Shown here: positions 37,173-45,987 of the stretch, piece after piece
How positions within the stretch are numbered: position 1 is the stretch's first letter
Layout: each line of letters starts with the position of its first letter
Assembly: GCA_035551355.1 (NCBI GenBank)
Contig: DASZNF010000125.1
Location: forward strand, 1 to 64,000
Source of the DNA: DATATV01 sp035551355
GTDB lineage: Bacteria; Actinomycetota; Actinomycetes; Mycobacteriales; Pseudonocardiaceae
Length of the DNA: 64,000 nucleotides
Reading direction: 5' to 3'
Notes under the pieces: generated by a model
Seen by the model: the letters and a program-made list of their open reading frames with translations, nothing else
What the model was told of the DNA's origin: nothing
The model's database searches: none
Made by a program: the position numbers and the translations under genes

Positions 37173-40100
37173 TCACACCTTGGTGACGCGCATCCACACA
37201 CCATCGGCGTCGGTCACCGCACCGTGCGCGGCACCCTCCGGCGCGTCGGCCGCCGGACCGTAGGACACGTTGTCCGTCAACGTTTCCGTCCGCAGGAACG
37301 CCTCGTGCGTACGCGCCGCGGACAGCACGCCCGGCTCGGCCCACAATTGCAGGGTGATCCGGTCGGACACGTCAAGACCGGCATCGCGCCGGGCCTGCTG
37401 CACCGCGCGCAGCACGTCCCGGACCACGCCCTCGGCCGCCAGTTCCGGAGTCACCGCGGTGTCCAGCACGACCAGGCCGTTGCCGCCGGGCAACGCGGCC
37501 GTGGCGCCGGGATCGGTGGCCACCAGCCGCCGTTCGAACTCGCCCGCACGCAACTCGATGCCCGCGGCCACCACCGTGCCGTGCCCGGTGGCCGACCACT
37601 CGCCGCTCTTCACCGCGCGGATCACCTTCTGGGTGTCGGCGCCCAGCCGGGGACCGCAGGCCCGCGCGTTCACCGCGATGTCGAAATGGCCGTGCGCGGC
37701 CACATCCTCGTCCAGCACCACGTCCTTGACGTTCACCTCGTCGCGGATCAGGTCCAGGTAGGGGCGCAACGCCTCGGCCTGCTCGGCGGCCACCGTGAGC
37801 CTGGCCAGCGGCAGCCGCACCCGCAGCTTGTTGGCCTTGCGCAGGGAAAGCGCGGCCGAGCAGACCCGGCGCACTTCGTCCATTGTGGACACCAGCGCCG
37901 CGTCCGCGGGCAGCCCCAACGGATCCGGCCAGTCGGCCAGGTGCACCGAACGCTCACCGGTCAGCCCGCGCCACACCGACTCGGTGGTCAGCGGCAGCAG
38001 CGGCGCGGCGACCCGGCAGGTCACCTCCAGCACCGTGTGCAGGGTGTCCACCGCGTCCTTCTCCCCGGCCCAGAACCGATCCCGGGACCGGCGCACGTAC
38101 CAGTTGGTGAGCACCTCGAGGAACCCCTCGACCGCGGCGCACGCGCCGGACAGGTCGTAGTTGTCCAGCGCCGCGGTCACGTCCACCACGAGTTCGTGCG
38201 TGTGGGCCAGGATGTAGCGGTCCAGCACGTGCTTGGAATCCGTGCGCCACTGGCCTTCCACGCCCTCGGCGTTGGCGTAGAGGGCCAGGAAGTACCAGGA
38301 GTTCCACAGCGGCAGCACGGCCTGGCGCACCGAGTCGCGGATGCCCTTCTCGGTCACCGCCAGGTTTCCGCCGCGCAGCACCGGCGAGGACATCAGGAAC
38401 CAGCGCATGGCGTCCGAGCCGTCCCGGTCGAACACCTCGTTGACGTCCGGGTAGTTGCGTAGCGACTTGGACATCTTGCGTCCGTCGTCGCCAAGCACGA
38501 TGCCGTGCGCGATGCAGTTACGGAACGCGGGCCGGTCGAACAACGCGGTGGCCAGCACGTGCATGTTGTAGAACCAGCCACGGGTCTGCGCGTTGTACTC
38601 GACGATGAAGTCGCCCGGGTAGTGCCGGTCGAACCAGTCGGCGTTCTCGAACGGGTAGTGCACCTGGGCGTAGGGCATCGACCCGGAGTCGAACCAGCAG
38701 TCCAGCACCTCCGGCACCCGCCGCATGGTGGACCTGCCGGTCGGGTCGTCCGGGTTGGGCCGGGTCAGCTCGTCGATGGCCGGGCGGTGCAGATCCGCAG
38801 GCCGCACCCCGAAGTCGCGCTCCAGCTCGTCCAGCGAGCCGTACACGTCGGTGCGCGGGTAGGCCGGGTCGTCGGACTGCCAGACCGGGATCGGCGAACC
38901 CCAGTACCGGTTGCGGGAGATGTTCCAGTCCCGCGCGTTCTCCAGCCACCGGCCCATCTGGCCGTCCCGGATGTGCTCGGGCACCCAGTTGATCTGCTGG
39001 TTCAGCTCGACCATCCGGTCGGAGAACCGGGACACCGCGATGAACCAGGAGGACAGCGCGCGCTGGATCAGCGGGGTGTCGCAACGCCAGCAGTGCGGGT
39101 AGCTGTGCACGTAGCTCTCGTCCCGCAGCAGCAGGCCCTTCTCCCGCAGGTCGCGGATGATCGGCCGGTTGGCCTCGAACACATGCATCCCGGCGTAGGG
39201 CGGCACTTCCTCGGTGAACTGGCCGTTGGAGGCCACCGGCACCACCGGCTCGATGCCGGCCGCGTCGGTGACGACCTTGTCCTCCTCACCGAAGGCGGGC
39301 GCGATGTGCACGATCCCGGTGCCGTCCTCGGTGGTGACGTAGTCGGCGGACAGGATCTGGTGCGCGTTCTCCCGGCCGGCGAAGAAGTCGAACGGCGGGG
39401 TGTAGCGGCGGCCCAGCAGTTCGCTGCCCTTGTATCGGGCCACGACGTGCTCGGCCGCGTCCTCGCCCAGTTCCCTGGCGTAGGCGCCGAGCCGGGCCTC
39501 GGCCAGCAGGTAGCGCTCGCCGGGCCTGGTGGAGGGCTCCACGGTCACGTAGTCGACCTCGGGGTTGACCGCCATGGCCAGATTGGAGGGCAGCGTCCAG
39601 GGCGTGGTGGTCCAGATCAGCGCCCGCTCGCCGGTCTCCAGCGGCATGGCCACGGTGACCGCCGGGTCCTGCCGGTCCCGGTAGGTGTTCTCGTCCATCC
39701 GGGTCTCGGAGTTGGACAGCGGCGTCTCGCACCGGGTGCAGTACCACAGGACCCGGAAGCCCTCGTAGACCAAACCCTTGTCCCACAGGGTCTTGAACGC
39801 CCAGATGACGCTTTCCATGTAGTTGATGTCGAGCGTCTTGTAGTCGTTGTCGAAGTCCACCCAGCGGGCCTGGCGGGTGACGTACTCCTGCCACTCCCGG
39901 GTGTACTGCAGCACCGAGACCCGGCAGACGTCGTTGAACCGGCCGACGCCCAGCTCGTCGATCTCGGACTTGTGCTTGATGCCCAGCTGGCGCTCGGCCT
40001 CCAGCTCGGCCGGCAGGCCGTGGCAGTCCCAGCCGAACCGGCGCTCCACCCGGTGCCCGCGCATGGTCTGGTAGCGCGGCACCACGTCCTTGGCGTAGCC

Positions 40101-40322
40101 GGTGAGCAGGTGGCCGTAGTGCGGCAGGCCGTTGGCGAAGGGCGGGCCGTCGTAGAACACGAACTCGTTGGCGCCGTTCTGGCCCGCGGGCCGGTTCTCG
40201 ACGCTGGCGGTGAACGTGCGGTCGGCGGCCCAGTAGGCCAGGGTGGCGGTTTCCAGCGTGGGGAAGGACGGCTGGGCGGGCACCCCGGCCACATCACCCA
40301 GCTGCGCCTTGGGGTAGCTCAT
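37173..40322 (-). CDS. ileS: isoleucyl-tRNA synthetase
   Basis: Charges tRNA-Ile. The 1049-residue length and motif style fit the eukaryote-like branch found in mycobacteria and relatives, which includes mupirocin-insensitive enzymes. The class I HIGH motif is HYGH at residues 68-71 in DGPPFANGLPHYGHLL, and KMSKS is in DDGRKMSKSLRNYP. The editing domain (TTTPWTLPSNLAM) and the anticodon-binding domain (NWYVRRSRDRFW) are present. ATG 40322 has GAGGAG about 8 bp upstream, which lies beside the T-box sequestrator stem. Confidence 0.98.
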   Translation of the reverse strand: MSYPKAQLGDVAGVPAQPSFPTLETATLAYWAADRTFTASVENRPAGQNGANEFVFYDGPPFANGLPHYGHLLTGYAKDVVPRYQTMRGHRVERRFGWDCHGLPAELEAERQLGIKHKSEIDELGVGRFNDVCRVSVLQYTREWQEYVTRQARWVDFDNDYKTLDINYMESVIWAFKTLWDKGLVYEGFRVLWYCTRCETPLSNSETRMDENTYRDRQDPAVTVAMPLETGERALIWTTTPWTLPSNLAMAVNPEVDYVTVEPSTRPGERYLLAEARLGAYARELGEDAAEHVVARYKGSELLGRRYTPPFDFFAGRENAHQILSADYVTTEDGTGIVHIAPAFGEEDKVVTDAAGIEPVVPVASNGQFTEEVPPYAGMHVFEANRPIIRDLREKGLLLRDESYVHSYPHCWRCDTPLIQRALSSWFIAVSRFSDRMVELNQQINWVPEHIRDGQMGRWLENARDWNISRNRYWGSPIPVWQSDDPAYPRTDVYGSLDELERDFGVRPADLHRPAIDELTRPNPDDPTGRSTMRRVPEVLDCWFDSGSMPYAQVHYPFENADWFDRHYPGDFIVEYNAQTRGWFYNMHVLATALFDRPAFRNCIAHGIVLGDDGRKMSKSLRNYPDVNEVFDRDGSDAMRWFLMSSPVLRGGNLAVTEKGIRDSVRQAVLPLWNSWYFLALYANAEGVEGQWRTDSKHVLDRYILAHTHELVVDVTAALDNYDLSGACAAVEGFLEVLTNWYVRRSRDRFWAGEKDAVDTLHTVLEVTCRVAAPLLPLTTESVWRGLTGERSVHLADWPDPLGLPADAALVSTMDEVRRVCSAALSLRKANKLRVRLPLARLTVAAEQAEALRPYLDLIRDEVNVKDVVLDEDVAAHGHFDIAVNARACGPRLGADTQKVIRAVKSGEWSATGHGTVVAAGIELRAGEFERRLVATDPGATAALPGGNGLVVLDTAVTPELAAEGVVRDVLRAVQQARRDAGLDVSDRITLQLWAEPGVLSAARTHEAFLRTETLTDNVSYGPAADAPEGAAHGAVTDADGVWMRVTKV

Positions 40323-40330
40323 CGCGGCAC

Positions 40331-40548
40331 TCCTCGTATGGCTTCGCAATCCGTCCATACGGGGACGACACGCCGTTTTCCGGCGTCCCGCGGTACCACC
40401 CCGCTTGCGCGCGAAGACCGCGAAGGATCCGCGCGCCACTCGTTCGCCGGCTGTGACGGGCCGGACCCGTCCGGTTCTACTGAGGCCGAGACGACCCGTT
40501 CTTCCGGAGGCTCCCCGGTGATGGCCGGATCGACGCCTGTGTGCGCTC
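40331..40548 (-). ncRNA. translational T-box riboswitch of ileS
   Basis: Minus-strand leader of ileS. The universally conserved T-box element GGTGGTACCGCGG is at 40400-40388. Upstream lies a short stem I with the specifier triplet ATC (isoleucine) at 40522-40520 in GGCCATCACCGGGGAGCC. Downstream, CGTATGG (40361-40355) can pair with CCATACG (40341-40335), immediately before the ribosome site AGGAG, so control is likely by hiding the ribosome site rather than by termination, as known for actinobacterial ileS leaders. Confidence 0.93.
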
Positions 40549-40574
40549 CAGCCTAACGGGTCCCGGCAAACCGG

Positions 40575-41114
40575 TTATTCCCGCGTGCCCCGCCGGGACA
40601 GCGCGGCCAGCCGGCGATCCGGGGCGCACCGCGAACACGGGGTGAAGCCCAGTTCGCGGGCCTCCCGCACCGGCAGGCCCAGCGTCGGGCGGCCGGCCAG
40701 CCAGGAACACGCGGCCAGGTGGTAGCGCGGCCGTTCGTCGACCACCCGGACCTCGAGATCGGAGTCGCTGACCGCGAGGATGTCGGCCGCGTCGGTCTGT
40801 TCCTCGTCCGGCTCGCCGTCCGGTTCGTCGTCCAGCCCGGACAAGTCCGGTGGCCCGGTCTCGCCGGGCTCGGACGGCGAGGCGTCGCCGACCCCGGAAC
40901 CGGAGTCGGCGACGTCGTCGTATTCGGCCTGTTCGGCCCGGTCTCTCGCGGCCAGTGCAACCCGCCTGCGGCGCAGGTAGTCCACGAACAGCAGGACCGC
41001 GGCGATCAGGCTGACCGCGACCGAGAGCCAGGCCCACACCATTGAGGTGCTCACCAGGGCCAGTACCAGCAGCGCGAACGCCGCCAGTACCAGCACCAGC
41101 ACAATGACCAGCAC
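40575..41114 (-). CDS. membrane protein with Ada-like Cys/His C-terminal motif
   Basis: A 179-residue protein. Two hydrophobic segments (residues 1-22 and 25-46) are followed by a basic stretch, an acidic disordered linker (about 65-115), and a C-terminal block YHLAACSWLAGRPTLGLPVREARELGFTPCSRCAP. The H-x4-C ... C-x2-C spacing resembles the metal-binding motif of Ada/MKI-type domains, so zinc binding is plausible. A membrane protein at this place beside divIVA occurs in mycobacteria; the function is unknown. GTG 41114 with GAGGG about 9 bp upstream. Confidence 0.75.
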   Translation of the reverse strand: MLVIVLVLVLAAFALLVLALVSTSMVWAWLSVAVSLIAAVLLFVDYLRRRRVALAARDRAEQAEYDDVADSGSGVGDASPSEPGETGPPDLSGLDDEPDGEPDEEQTDAADILAVSDSDLEVRVVDERPRYHLAACSWLAGRPTLGLPVREARELGFTPCSRCAPDRRLAALSRRGTRE

Positions 41115-41175
41115 TGGTCATCCCTCGCCGCTGGTTGTTCTTCTTCGATACGGAATGATCAGTACTGCCGCGAAC

Positions 41176-41985
41176 TCAGCCGGCTTCGGCGCGCGGCCCG
41201 AAGGAGTACCCGCTGTTGGCGGCCCGGCTCTCCGAGGGCGCCGCGGAACCACGCTCGTTGAGGTCCCGCAGACTGGATTCGAGGAATGTCCGCAACCTGG
41301 TCCGGTACTCGCGCTCGAACGTGCGCAGCGTCTCGAGTTCCTTCTCCAGGGCCTTCTTCTCGGTCGTCATCGCACCGAGCAGTTCGTTGTGCTTGCGCTG
41401 CGACTCGCGCTCCAGCGTGGTCGCCTTGTCCCTGGCCTGGCGCTCCAGCGTCTCGGCCCGGGACCGGGCCTCGTTGAGCATGGTCTCGGCCCGGGTGCGG
41501 GACTCGTTGACCATCGTGTCGGACTTGGCGCGTGCCTCCGACAGCAGTTGCTCGGACTTGGTCCGGGCCTCGGCCAGCATGCCGTCGGCCTCGGCCTTGG
41601 CCTCGCCGGTCAGCCGGTCGGCCATTTCCTGGGCCAGGCCCAGGACCTTGGCCGCCTGCACGTGGTGGTCGCCCCCGCCCATCGGGCCCGGGGTGGTCTC
41701 CTCCATGGAGGAGGGCGGCGGAACGGGCGCCAGCCGGCGCGACGGCGCCTCCTGCACGACCGGGGCAGCGGACCGGGCCCCATCCAGGTCCGCGCGCGCC
41801 GAGTCGAGCTGCTGGTCGAGCTGCTCGACCTGCTGGCGAAGCTCGTTGTTCTCCTCGATAAGGCGGGCCAGCTCGGCCTCGATGAGGTCGAGGAAGGCGT
41901 CGACCTCGTCCTCGTTGTAGCCCCGCTTACCAATAGGAGGCTTGCTGAACGCGACGTTGTGCACGTCAGCGGGGGTCAAGCCCAT
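41176..41985 (-). CDS. divIVA: DivIVA/Wag31 polar growth protein
   Basis: A 269-residue coiled-coil scaffold that marks cell poles and directs tip wall growth in actinomycetes. The N-terminal lipid-binding domain reads LTPADVHNVAFSKPPIGKRGYNEDEVDAFLDLIEAEL and is followed by a first coiled coil, a Pro-rich linker (about 80-105), and a long second coiled coil with repeating AEARTKSEQLLSEARAKSD patterns to residue 240. GAGGTGAT precedes the ATG. It lies at the end of the division gene block, as in other actinobacteria. Confidence 0.97.
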   Translation of the reverse strand: MGLTPADVHNVAFSKPPIGKRGYNEDEVDAFLDLIEAELARLIEENNELRQQVEQLDQQLDSARADLDGARSAAPVVQEAPSRRLAPVPPPSSMEETTPGPMGGGDHHVQAAKVLGLAQEMADRLTGEAKAEADGMLAEARTKSEQLLSEARAKSDTMVNESRTRAETMLNEARSRAETLERQARDKATTLERESQRKHNELLGAMTTEKKALEKELETLRTFEREYRTRLRTFLESSLRDLNERGSAAPSESRAANSGYSFGPRAEAG

Positions 41986-42029
41986 CAGATCACCTCACGC
42001 ACTCGCGGCTGTTATACCCGGTCCCCGTC

Positions 42030-42314
42030 TCAACCCGGGTACGCCAATCGCATCAGTATGAACACAACCAGCAGGAGCACCATAATCGATACGTCCAGCC
42101 CCACGCCCCCGATTCGCACCATCGGTATCACCCGACGGGCCAAGCGGACGGGAGGATCAGTCACTGTGTAGATGGTCTCCAGCGTGACCGCAACCCCGCC
42201 GGCCGGCCGCCACTCCCGGGCGAAGGCCCGGACGAGCTCGACGACGACACGCGCGGTGAGCAGCAGCCAGAAGACGAAAAGCAGGTAGTACAGCACGGTG
42301 CGGGCGGTCTCCAC
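42030..42314 (-). CDS. YggT-family membrane protein
   Basis: A 94-residue protein with two hydrophobic segments (VLYYLLFVFWLLLTARVVVELV and VGLDVSIMVLLLVVFILMRLAY) and the YggT block TDPPVRLARRVIPMVRIGGVGLD between them. YggT proteins sit between sepF and divIVA in actinobacteria and firmicutes; a link to division or osmotic stress is inferred. GTG start; a CACAGT/ACTGTG dyad overlaps the start codon (42312-42327). Confidence 0.9.
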   Translation of the reverse strand: METARTVLYYLLFVFWLLLTARVVVELVRAFAREWRPAGGVAVTLETIYTVTDPPVRLARRVIPMVRIGGVGLDVSIMVLLLVVFILMRLAYPG

Positions 42315-42387
42315 AGTGACAACTGTGCCACTAGTACAGGCCGCGCCGCCGCCCGACCCTACTTCAGGCCGACTGTGAGAATAATCG

Positions 42388-42435
42388 TGCCCCTCCGGGT
42401 GTCGCGACGGGCGTGTCGCAACTCGCGGAGGGGCA
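42388..42435 (-). terminator. hairpin after sepF
   Basis: Perfect 10-bp stem TGCCCCTCCG (42388-42397) / CGGAGGGGCA (42426-42435) just past the sepF stop codon, with a 28-nt loop that can itself pair. It likely ends the ftsZ-pgeF-yggS-sepF transcript before yggT-divIVA. Confidence 0.6.
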
Positions 42436-42439
42436 GCGA

Positions 42440-43060
42440 TCAGCCGAAGAAGCCGCCCTCGGCGATCCGGCGACGGTCCTCGGCGGTGACGTCAACATCC
42501 GGCGGTGAGATCAAGAACACTTTGTTCGTGACCTTGTCCATCGACCCGCGCAGCCCGAACGCCAGTCCGGCGGCGAAATCCACCAGCCGCTTGGCATCCG
42601 CGTCGTCCAGGTCGGTAAGGTTGATGATCACCGGGGTGCCTTCCCGGTACCGCTCCCCGATGGTCCGTGCCTCCAGGTAACTGCGCGGGTGCAGCGTGGT
42701 GATCTTGGACAGCGGGTGCGCGGCCGGTTCCGGGGCGGGCCGGGGGCGAGCCATCGGCTCGACCTGTGGCTGCTCGGCCAGTGCGCCGCGAACCGGGGTC
42801 ACCGTGCGGGAGCCGCCCTCCGGCGTCCACGGACGGCGAGCGCGGGGCTCGGCGTCGTAGCCGAAGTCGTCGGCGGGCTCCAGCCGGGACACCGGCCGGG
42901 GGCTGCGCAGCGGGCGACGGCTGGCGTAACCGTCGTAGCCGTCCGAGTCCGCGGCGGCGTAGGCGGAGCCGTACCCGCCGTAGCCGTCCTCCTCGTACTC
43001 GTCCAGCTCATCGGCGGGCATCATCCCGAAGTAAGCCTTCAGTTTCTGCAACGCGCTCAT
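42440..43060 (-). CDS. sepF: cell division protein SepF
   Basis: A 206-residue protein. An N-terminal amphipathic helix (SALQKLKAYFGMMP) acts as membrane anchor. It is followed by an acidic, Tyr/Gly-rich linker (to about 115) and the SepF core (HPRSYLEARTIGERYREGTPVIINLTDLDDADAKRLVDFAAGLAFGLRG). SepF tethers FtsZ to the membrane in actinobacteria, which lack FtsA. ATG 43060 has GGAGGGG upstream and overlaps the yggS stop by 4 bp. Confidence 0.96.
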   Translation of the reverse strand: MSALQKLKAYFGMMPADELDEYEEDGYGGYGSAYAAADSDGYDGYASRRPLRSPRPVSRLEPADDFGYDAEPRARRPWTPEGGSRTVTPVRGALAEQPQVEPMARPRPAPEPAAHPLSKITTLHPRSYLEARTIGERYREGTPVIINLTDLDDADAKRLVDFAAGLAFGLRGSMDKVTNKVFLISPPDVDVTAEDRRRIAEGGFFG

Positions 43061-43809
43061 GGCTGCCCCTCCTCCACGCTTGCCTGGGAGGCTAGCTCCC
43101 TGGTACCGAGCAGCGCCGTTCCGACACGCACACAGGTGGACCCCCACCCGATAGCGGCTTCCAGATCCCCGCTCATTCCCGCTGACATCACTATGGCCCC
43201 TTGATGATCTGTGCGCAGCCGATCAGCCGCATCTGCCAGCCGTTCGAAGTACGGTTCGGGCGGCTGACCCAGCGGCGCGACCGCCATCACGCCCCGCAAC
43301 TCCAGAGACGCCTCGGACGCGATCCGGTTGGCCAGACTCGGCAATTCCGGCAGCGGCACACCACCGCGGGCCGGGTCACCGTCCAAACTGGCCTGAATCA
43401 GCACGCCCAGCGGCTCGCTTCGCTCGCGCTTGTCCAACGCGGTGGCCGCCGCCCTGGCCAGCGCGTCGGCCAGCCGCTCGGAGTCCACCGACTGGACCGT
43501 GTCCGCCCAGCGCACCACCGACCGGGCCTTGTTGCGCTGCAACCGGCCGACCATCTGCCAGCGCGCCCCCGCGTCCGGCCGCAGCCGGTCGAACTCGGGG
43601 ATCTTGCCGACCGCCTCGGGGTCCCGGTTCTCGGCGAACTCGGTCAGCCCCAGATCGGACAGCAGCGCGACGTCGGACGCCGGGAAGGTCTTGGTGACCG
43701 CGAGCAGCGACACCTCGGCCGGATCCCGGTCCGCCGCGGCACACGCCCTGGCGATGCGATCCCGGACCGCGGCGAGGTTCGCGGCGATGTCGGCTCGACG
43801 GTCGGTCAT
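43057..43809 (-). CDS. yggS: YggS-family PLP homeostasis protein
   Basis: A 250-residue single-domain PLP-binding protein with the alanine-racemase barrel fold. The PLP lysine is in LLAVTKTFPASDV, and the phosphate region near MVGRLQRNKA and VMSAGMSGDLEAAI is conserved. The usual FGENRVQE block reads FAENRDPEA here, a mild divergence. The family controls PLP and amino-acid balance and has no proven catalytic activity. It sits between pgeF and sepF as in other actinobacteria. Confidence 0.94.
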   Translation of the reverse strand: MTDRRADIAANLAAVRDRIARACAAADRDPAEVSLLAVTKTFPASDVALLSDLGLTEFAENRDPEAVGKIPEFDRLRPDAGARWQMVGRLQRNKARSVVRWADTVQSVDSERLADALARAAATALDKRERSEPLGVLIQASLDGDPARGGVPLPELPSLANRIASEASLELRGVMAVAPLGQPPEPYFERLADAADRLRTDHQGAIVMSAGMSGDLEAAIGWGSTCVRVGTALLGTRELASQASVEEGQP

Positions 43810-43876
43810 GACGGCAGTCCTCACTTCACCTCCGGGGTCCAGGCGGTACCTAGTGACAACAGCAGTCACATACGCC

Positions 43877-44590
43877 TCAGATACCCCTTTTTTCAACCCA
43901 TGTGACAGCGGCGATGCGTCCGGTGGCGCCTTCCCTGCGGTGTGAGTACAACGTGCGGTCCTCGACGGTGCAGCGTGGATCGAGTCCGATCTTGGCGATT
44001 CCGGCGTTCGCGAGCTGCTGCCAGAGGCCCGCCCGCAGGTCGAGGCCGGGGGTGCCGGAGCGGGTGCGGCTGGCCGAGCCGGGCAGGTGGGCCGCCACAT
44101 CGGCCTGCATGGCGGCGGGCACCTCGTAACACTCGCCGCAGACCGCGGGCCCGAGCAGCGCCTCGACCCGGCCGATCTCGGCCCCGGCCTGGGCCATCGT
44201 GGCCAGCGCGGCGGGCAGCACGCCCACCCGGGCGCCGACCCGGCCGGCGTGCACGGCGGCGACCACCCCGGCCTCGGCATCGGCCAGCAGCACCGGCACG
44301 CAGTCGGCCACCAGCACCGCAACGGCCAGCCCGGGCACGGCGGTCACCAGGACGTCGGTGGCCTCGACCGGCTCGGTGCGCGGACCGTCGACCACGGTGA
44401 CCGTGCGGCCGTGCACCTGTTCCATCCAAATCACCCGGTCGGGTGACAGGCCGAGCTCTCCGGCGAGCCTGGAGCGATTCTTCTCGACCGCCTCCGGTTC
44501 GTCGCCGACATGGGCGCCGAGGTTGAAGGAGTCATACGGCGCGACGGATCGACCGCCCGCCCTTGTGGTCACGACACGACGAACCCGCAC
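43877..44590 (-). CDS. pgeF: YfiH/PgeF laccase-domain protein (peptidoglycan editing factor)
   Basis: A 237-residue multicopper-oxidase-like (DUF152) protein. Metal-binding blocks are visible as WMEQVHGRTV, LVADCVPVLLAD and AAVHAGRVGARVGVLPAAL, with GPAVCGECYEVP later. Where many members have HAGWRG it reads HAGRVG. Family members have been reported to remove misincorporated L-Ser from wall precursors or to act as purine-nucleoside phosphorylases. GTG 44590 is the likely start. It lies 59 bp after ftsZ. Confidence 0.92.
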   Translation of the reverse strand: MRVRRVVTTRAGGRSVAPYDSFNLGAHVGDEPEAVEKNRSRLAGELGLSPDRVIWMEQVHGRTVTVVDGPRTEPVEATDVLVTAVPGLAVAVLVADCVPVLLADAEAGVVAAVHAGRVGARVGVLPAALATMAQAGAEIGRVEALLGPAVCGECYEVPAAMQADVAAHLPGSASRTRSGTPGLDLRAGLWQQLANAGIAKIGLDPRCTVEDRTLYSHRREGATGRIAAVTWVEKRGI

Positions 44591-44649
44591 ACCCGAAACC
44601 CTATCCGGGGTCTCGGCGTGTGCGGGTCCGATGTTGATGCTTTGTGAGC

Positions 44650-45987
44650 TCAGCGACGCATGAACGGCGGCACGTCGACCTCGTCGTCGGGGTCGTCGGC
44701 CACCGGGACCGCCCGGCTGGGCAGGCCGCCCGTGGTGCCGGTGGGCTGCTGGTTGGACGTCGGCAGGTTCGGCCGGTTGCCACTGGGCGGCGCCGAGGCG
44801 TCCCGCTGGCTGCCGTAGCCGTAGGAGCTCTGGTAACCGGGCTGCTGCGGGTCGGGACCCGGCTGCTGCCGCGGCGGCGGGTCGGTCGGGCGGGCCGGCG
44901 GACGCTGCTGCTCTGCCTGCGCGGCCGGAGCGGACGCGGTCGGCTGCGGCTGGCCCTGGCCCAGCTGGCCGGACTCGGCCGAGGCGACCGCGGCCCGCGA
45001 GGAGCCGACCACCCTCGGGTCCAGCTTCTTGTGCGTCGGGCCGCCGCTGTCGAACCCGGCCGCTATCACGGTGACGCGCACCTCGTCGCCGAGCGAGTCG
45101 TCGATCACCGTGCCGAAGATGATGTTGGCCTCGGGGTGCGCGGACTCCTGGACCAGCGAGGCGGCCTCGTTGATCTCGAACAGGCCCAGATCCGAGCCAC
45201 CGGCGATGGCCAGCAGCACGCCGTGCGCGCCGTCCATGGACGCTTCCAGCAGCGGCGAGTTGATCGCCTTCTCCGCGGCCTGGATGGCTCTGCCCTCGCC
45301 CCGGGCCGAGCCGATGCCCATCAAGGCACTGCCCGCCCCGGACATGACGCTCTTCACGTCGGCGAAGTCCAGGTTGATCAGACCGGGGGTGGTGATCAGA
45401 TCGGTGATGCCCTGGACGCCGGAGAGGAGCACCTCGTCCGCGGAGCGGAACGCGTCCATCAGGCTGACCCCCGCGTCTCCCAGCTGCAGCAGCCGGTCGT
45501 TGGGGATCACGATCAAGGTGTCGCACTCGTTGCGCAACTCGGTTATACCGTCGTCGGCCTGCTTGGCCCGGCGCTTGCCCTCGAAAGAGAACGGCCTGGT
45601 CACCACGCCGATGGTGAGCGCACCGAGTTTGCGCGCGATGGAGGCCACCACGGGGGCGCCACCGGTGCCGGTGCCACCGCCCTCACCCGCGGTGACGAAG
45701 ACCATGTCGGCGCCCTTGAGCACCTCTTCGATCTCTTCGCGGTGATCCTCGGCTGCCTTGTGCCCGACCTCCGGGTTGGCCCCGGCGCCGAGCCCGCGGG
45801 TCAGTTCGCGGCCAATATCCAGTTTGACGTCGGCGTCCGACATCAGCAGGGCCTGAGCGTCGGTGTTCACCGCGATGAACTCGACACCCTTGAGCCCAAC
45901 CTCGATCATCCGGTTGACGGCGTTGACTCCGCCGCCGCCGATGCCGACGACCTTGATCACCGCGAGGTAGTTGTGCGGGGGCGTCAT
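44650..45987 (-). CDS. ftsZ: cell division protein FtsZ
   Basis: Tubulin-like GTPase that forms the Z-ring. The 445-residue protein has the nucleotide loop VGIGGGGVNAVNRM near the N-terminus, the tubulin signature AGEGGGTGTGGAP near residue 105, and the T7 loop NLDFADVKSVM. It then has a long Gln/Pro-rich linker (about 320-430) and the C-terminal peptide DDEVDVPPFMRR that binds SepF. ATG 45987 has AGGAAGG about 9 bp upstream. It has its own leader with a long inverted repeat (46077-46107) because it is cut off from ftsQ. Confidence 0.98.
   Translation of the reverse strand: MTPPHNYLAVIKVVGIGGGGVNAVNRMIEVGLKGVEFIAVNTDAQALLMSDADVKLDIGRELTRGLGAGANPEVGHKAAEDHREEIEEVLKGADMVFVTAGEGGGTGTGGAPVVASIARKLGALTIGVVTRPFSFEGKRRAKQADDGITELRNECDTLIVIPNDRLLQLGDAGVSLMDAFRSADEVLLSGVQGITDLITTPGLINLDFADVKSVMSGAGSALMGIGSARGEGRAIQAAEKAINSPLLEASMDGAHGVLLAIAGGSDLGLFEINEAASLVQESAHPEANIIFGTVIDDSLGDEVRVTVIAAGFDSGGPTHKKLDPRVVGSSRAAVASAESGQLGQGQPQPTASAPAAQAEQQRPPARPTDPPPRQQPGPDPQQPGYQSSYGYGSQRDASAPPSGNRPNLPTSNQQPTGTTGGLPSRAVPVADDPDDEVDVPPFMRR

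Noticed and set aside
40323..40439. N-terminal extension of ileS by 39 codons
   Set aside because: It would translate the T-box element, and the ATG at 40322 has the ribosome site and the family N-terminus.
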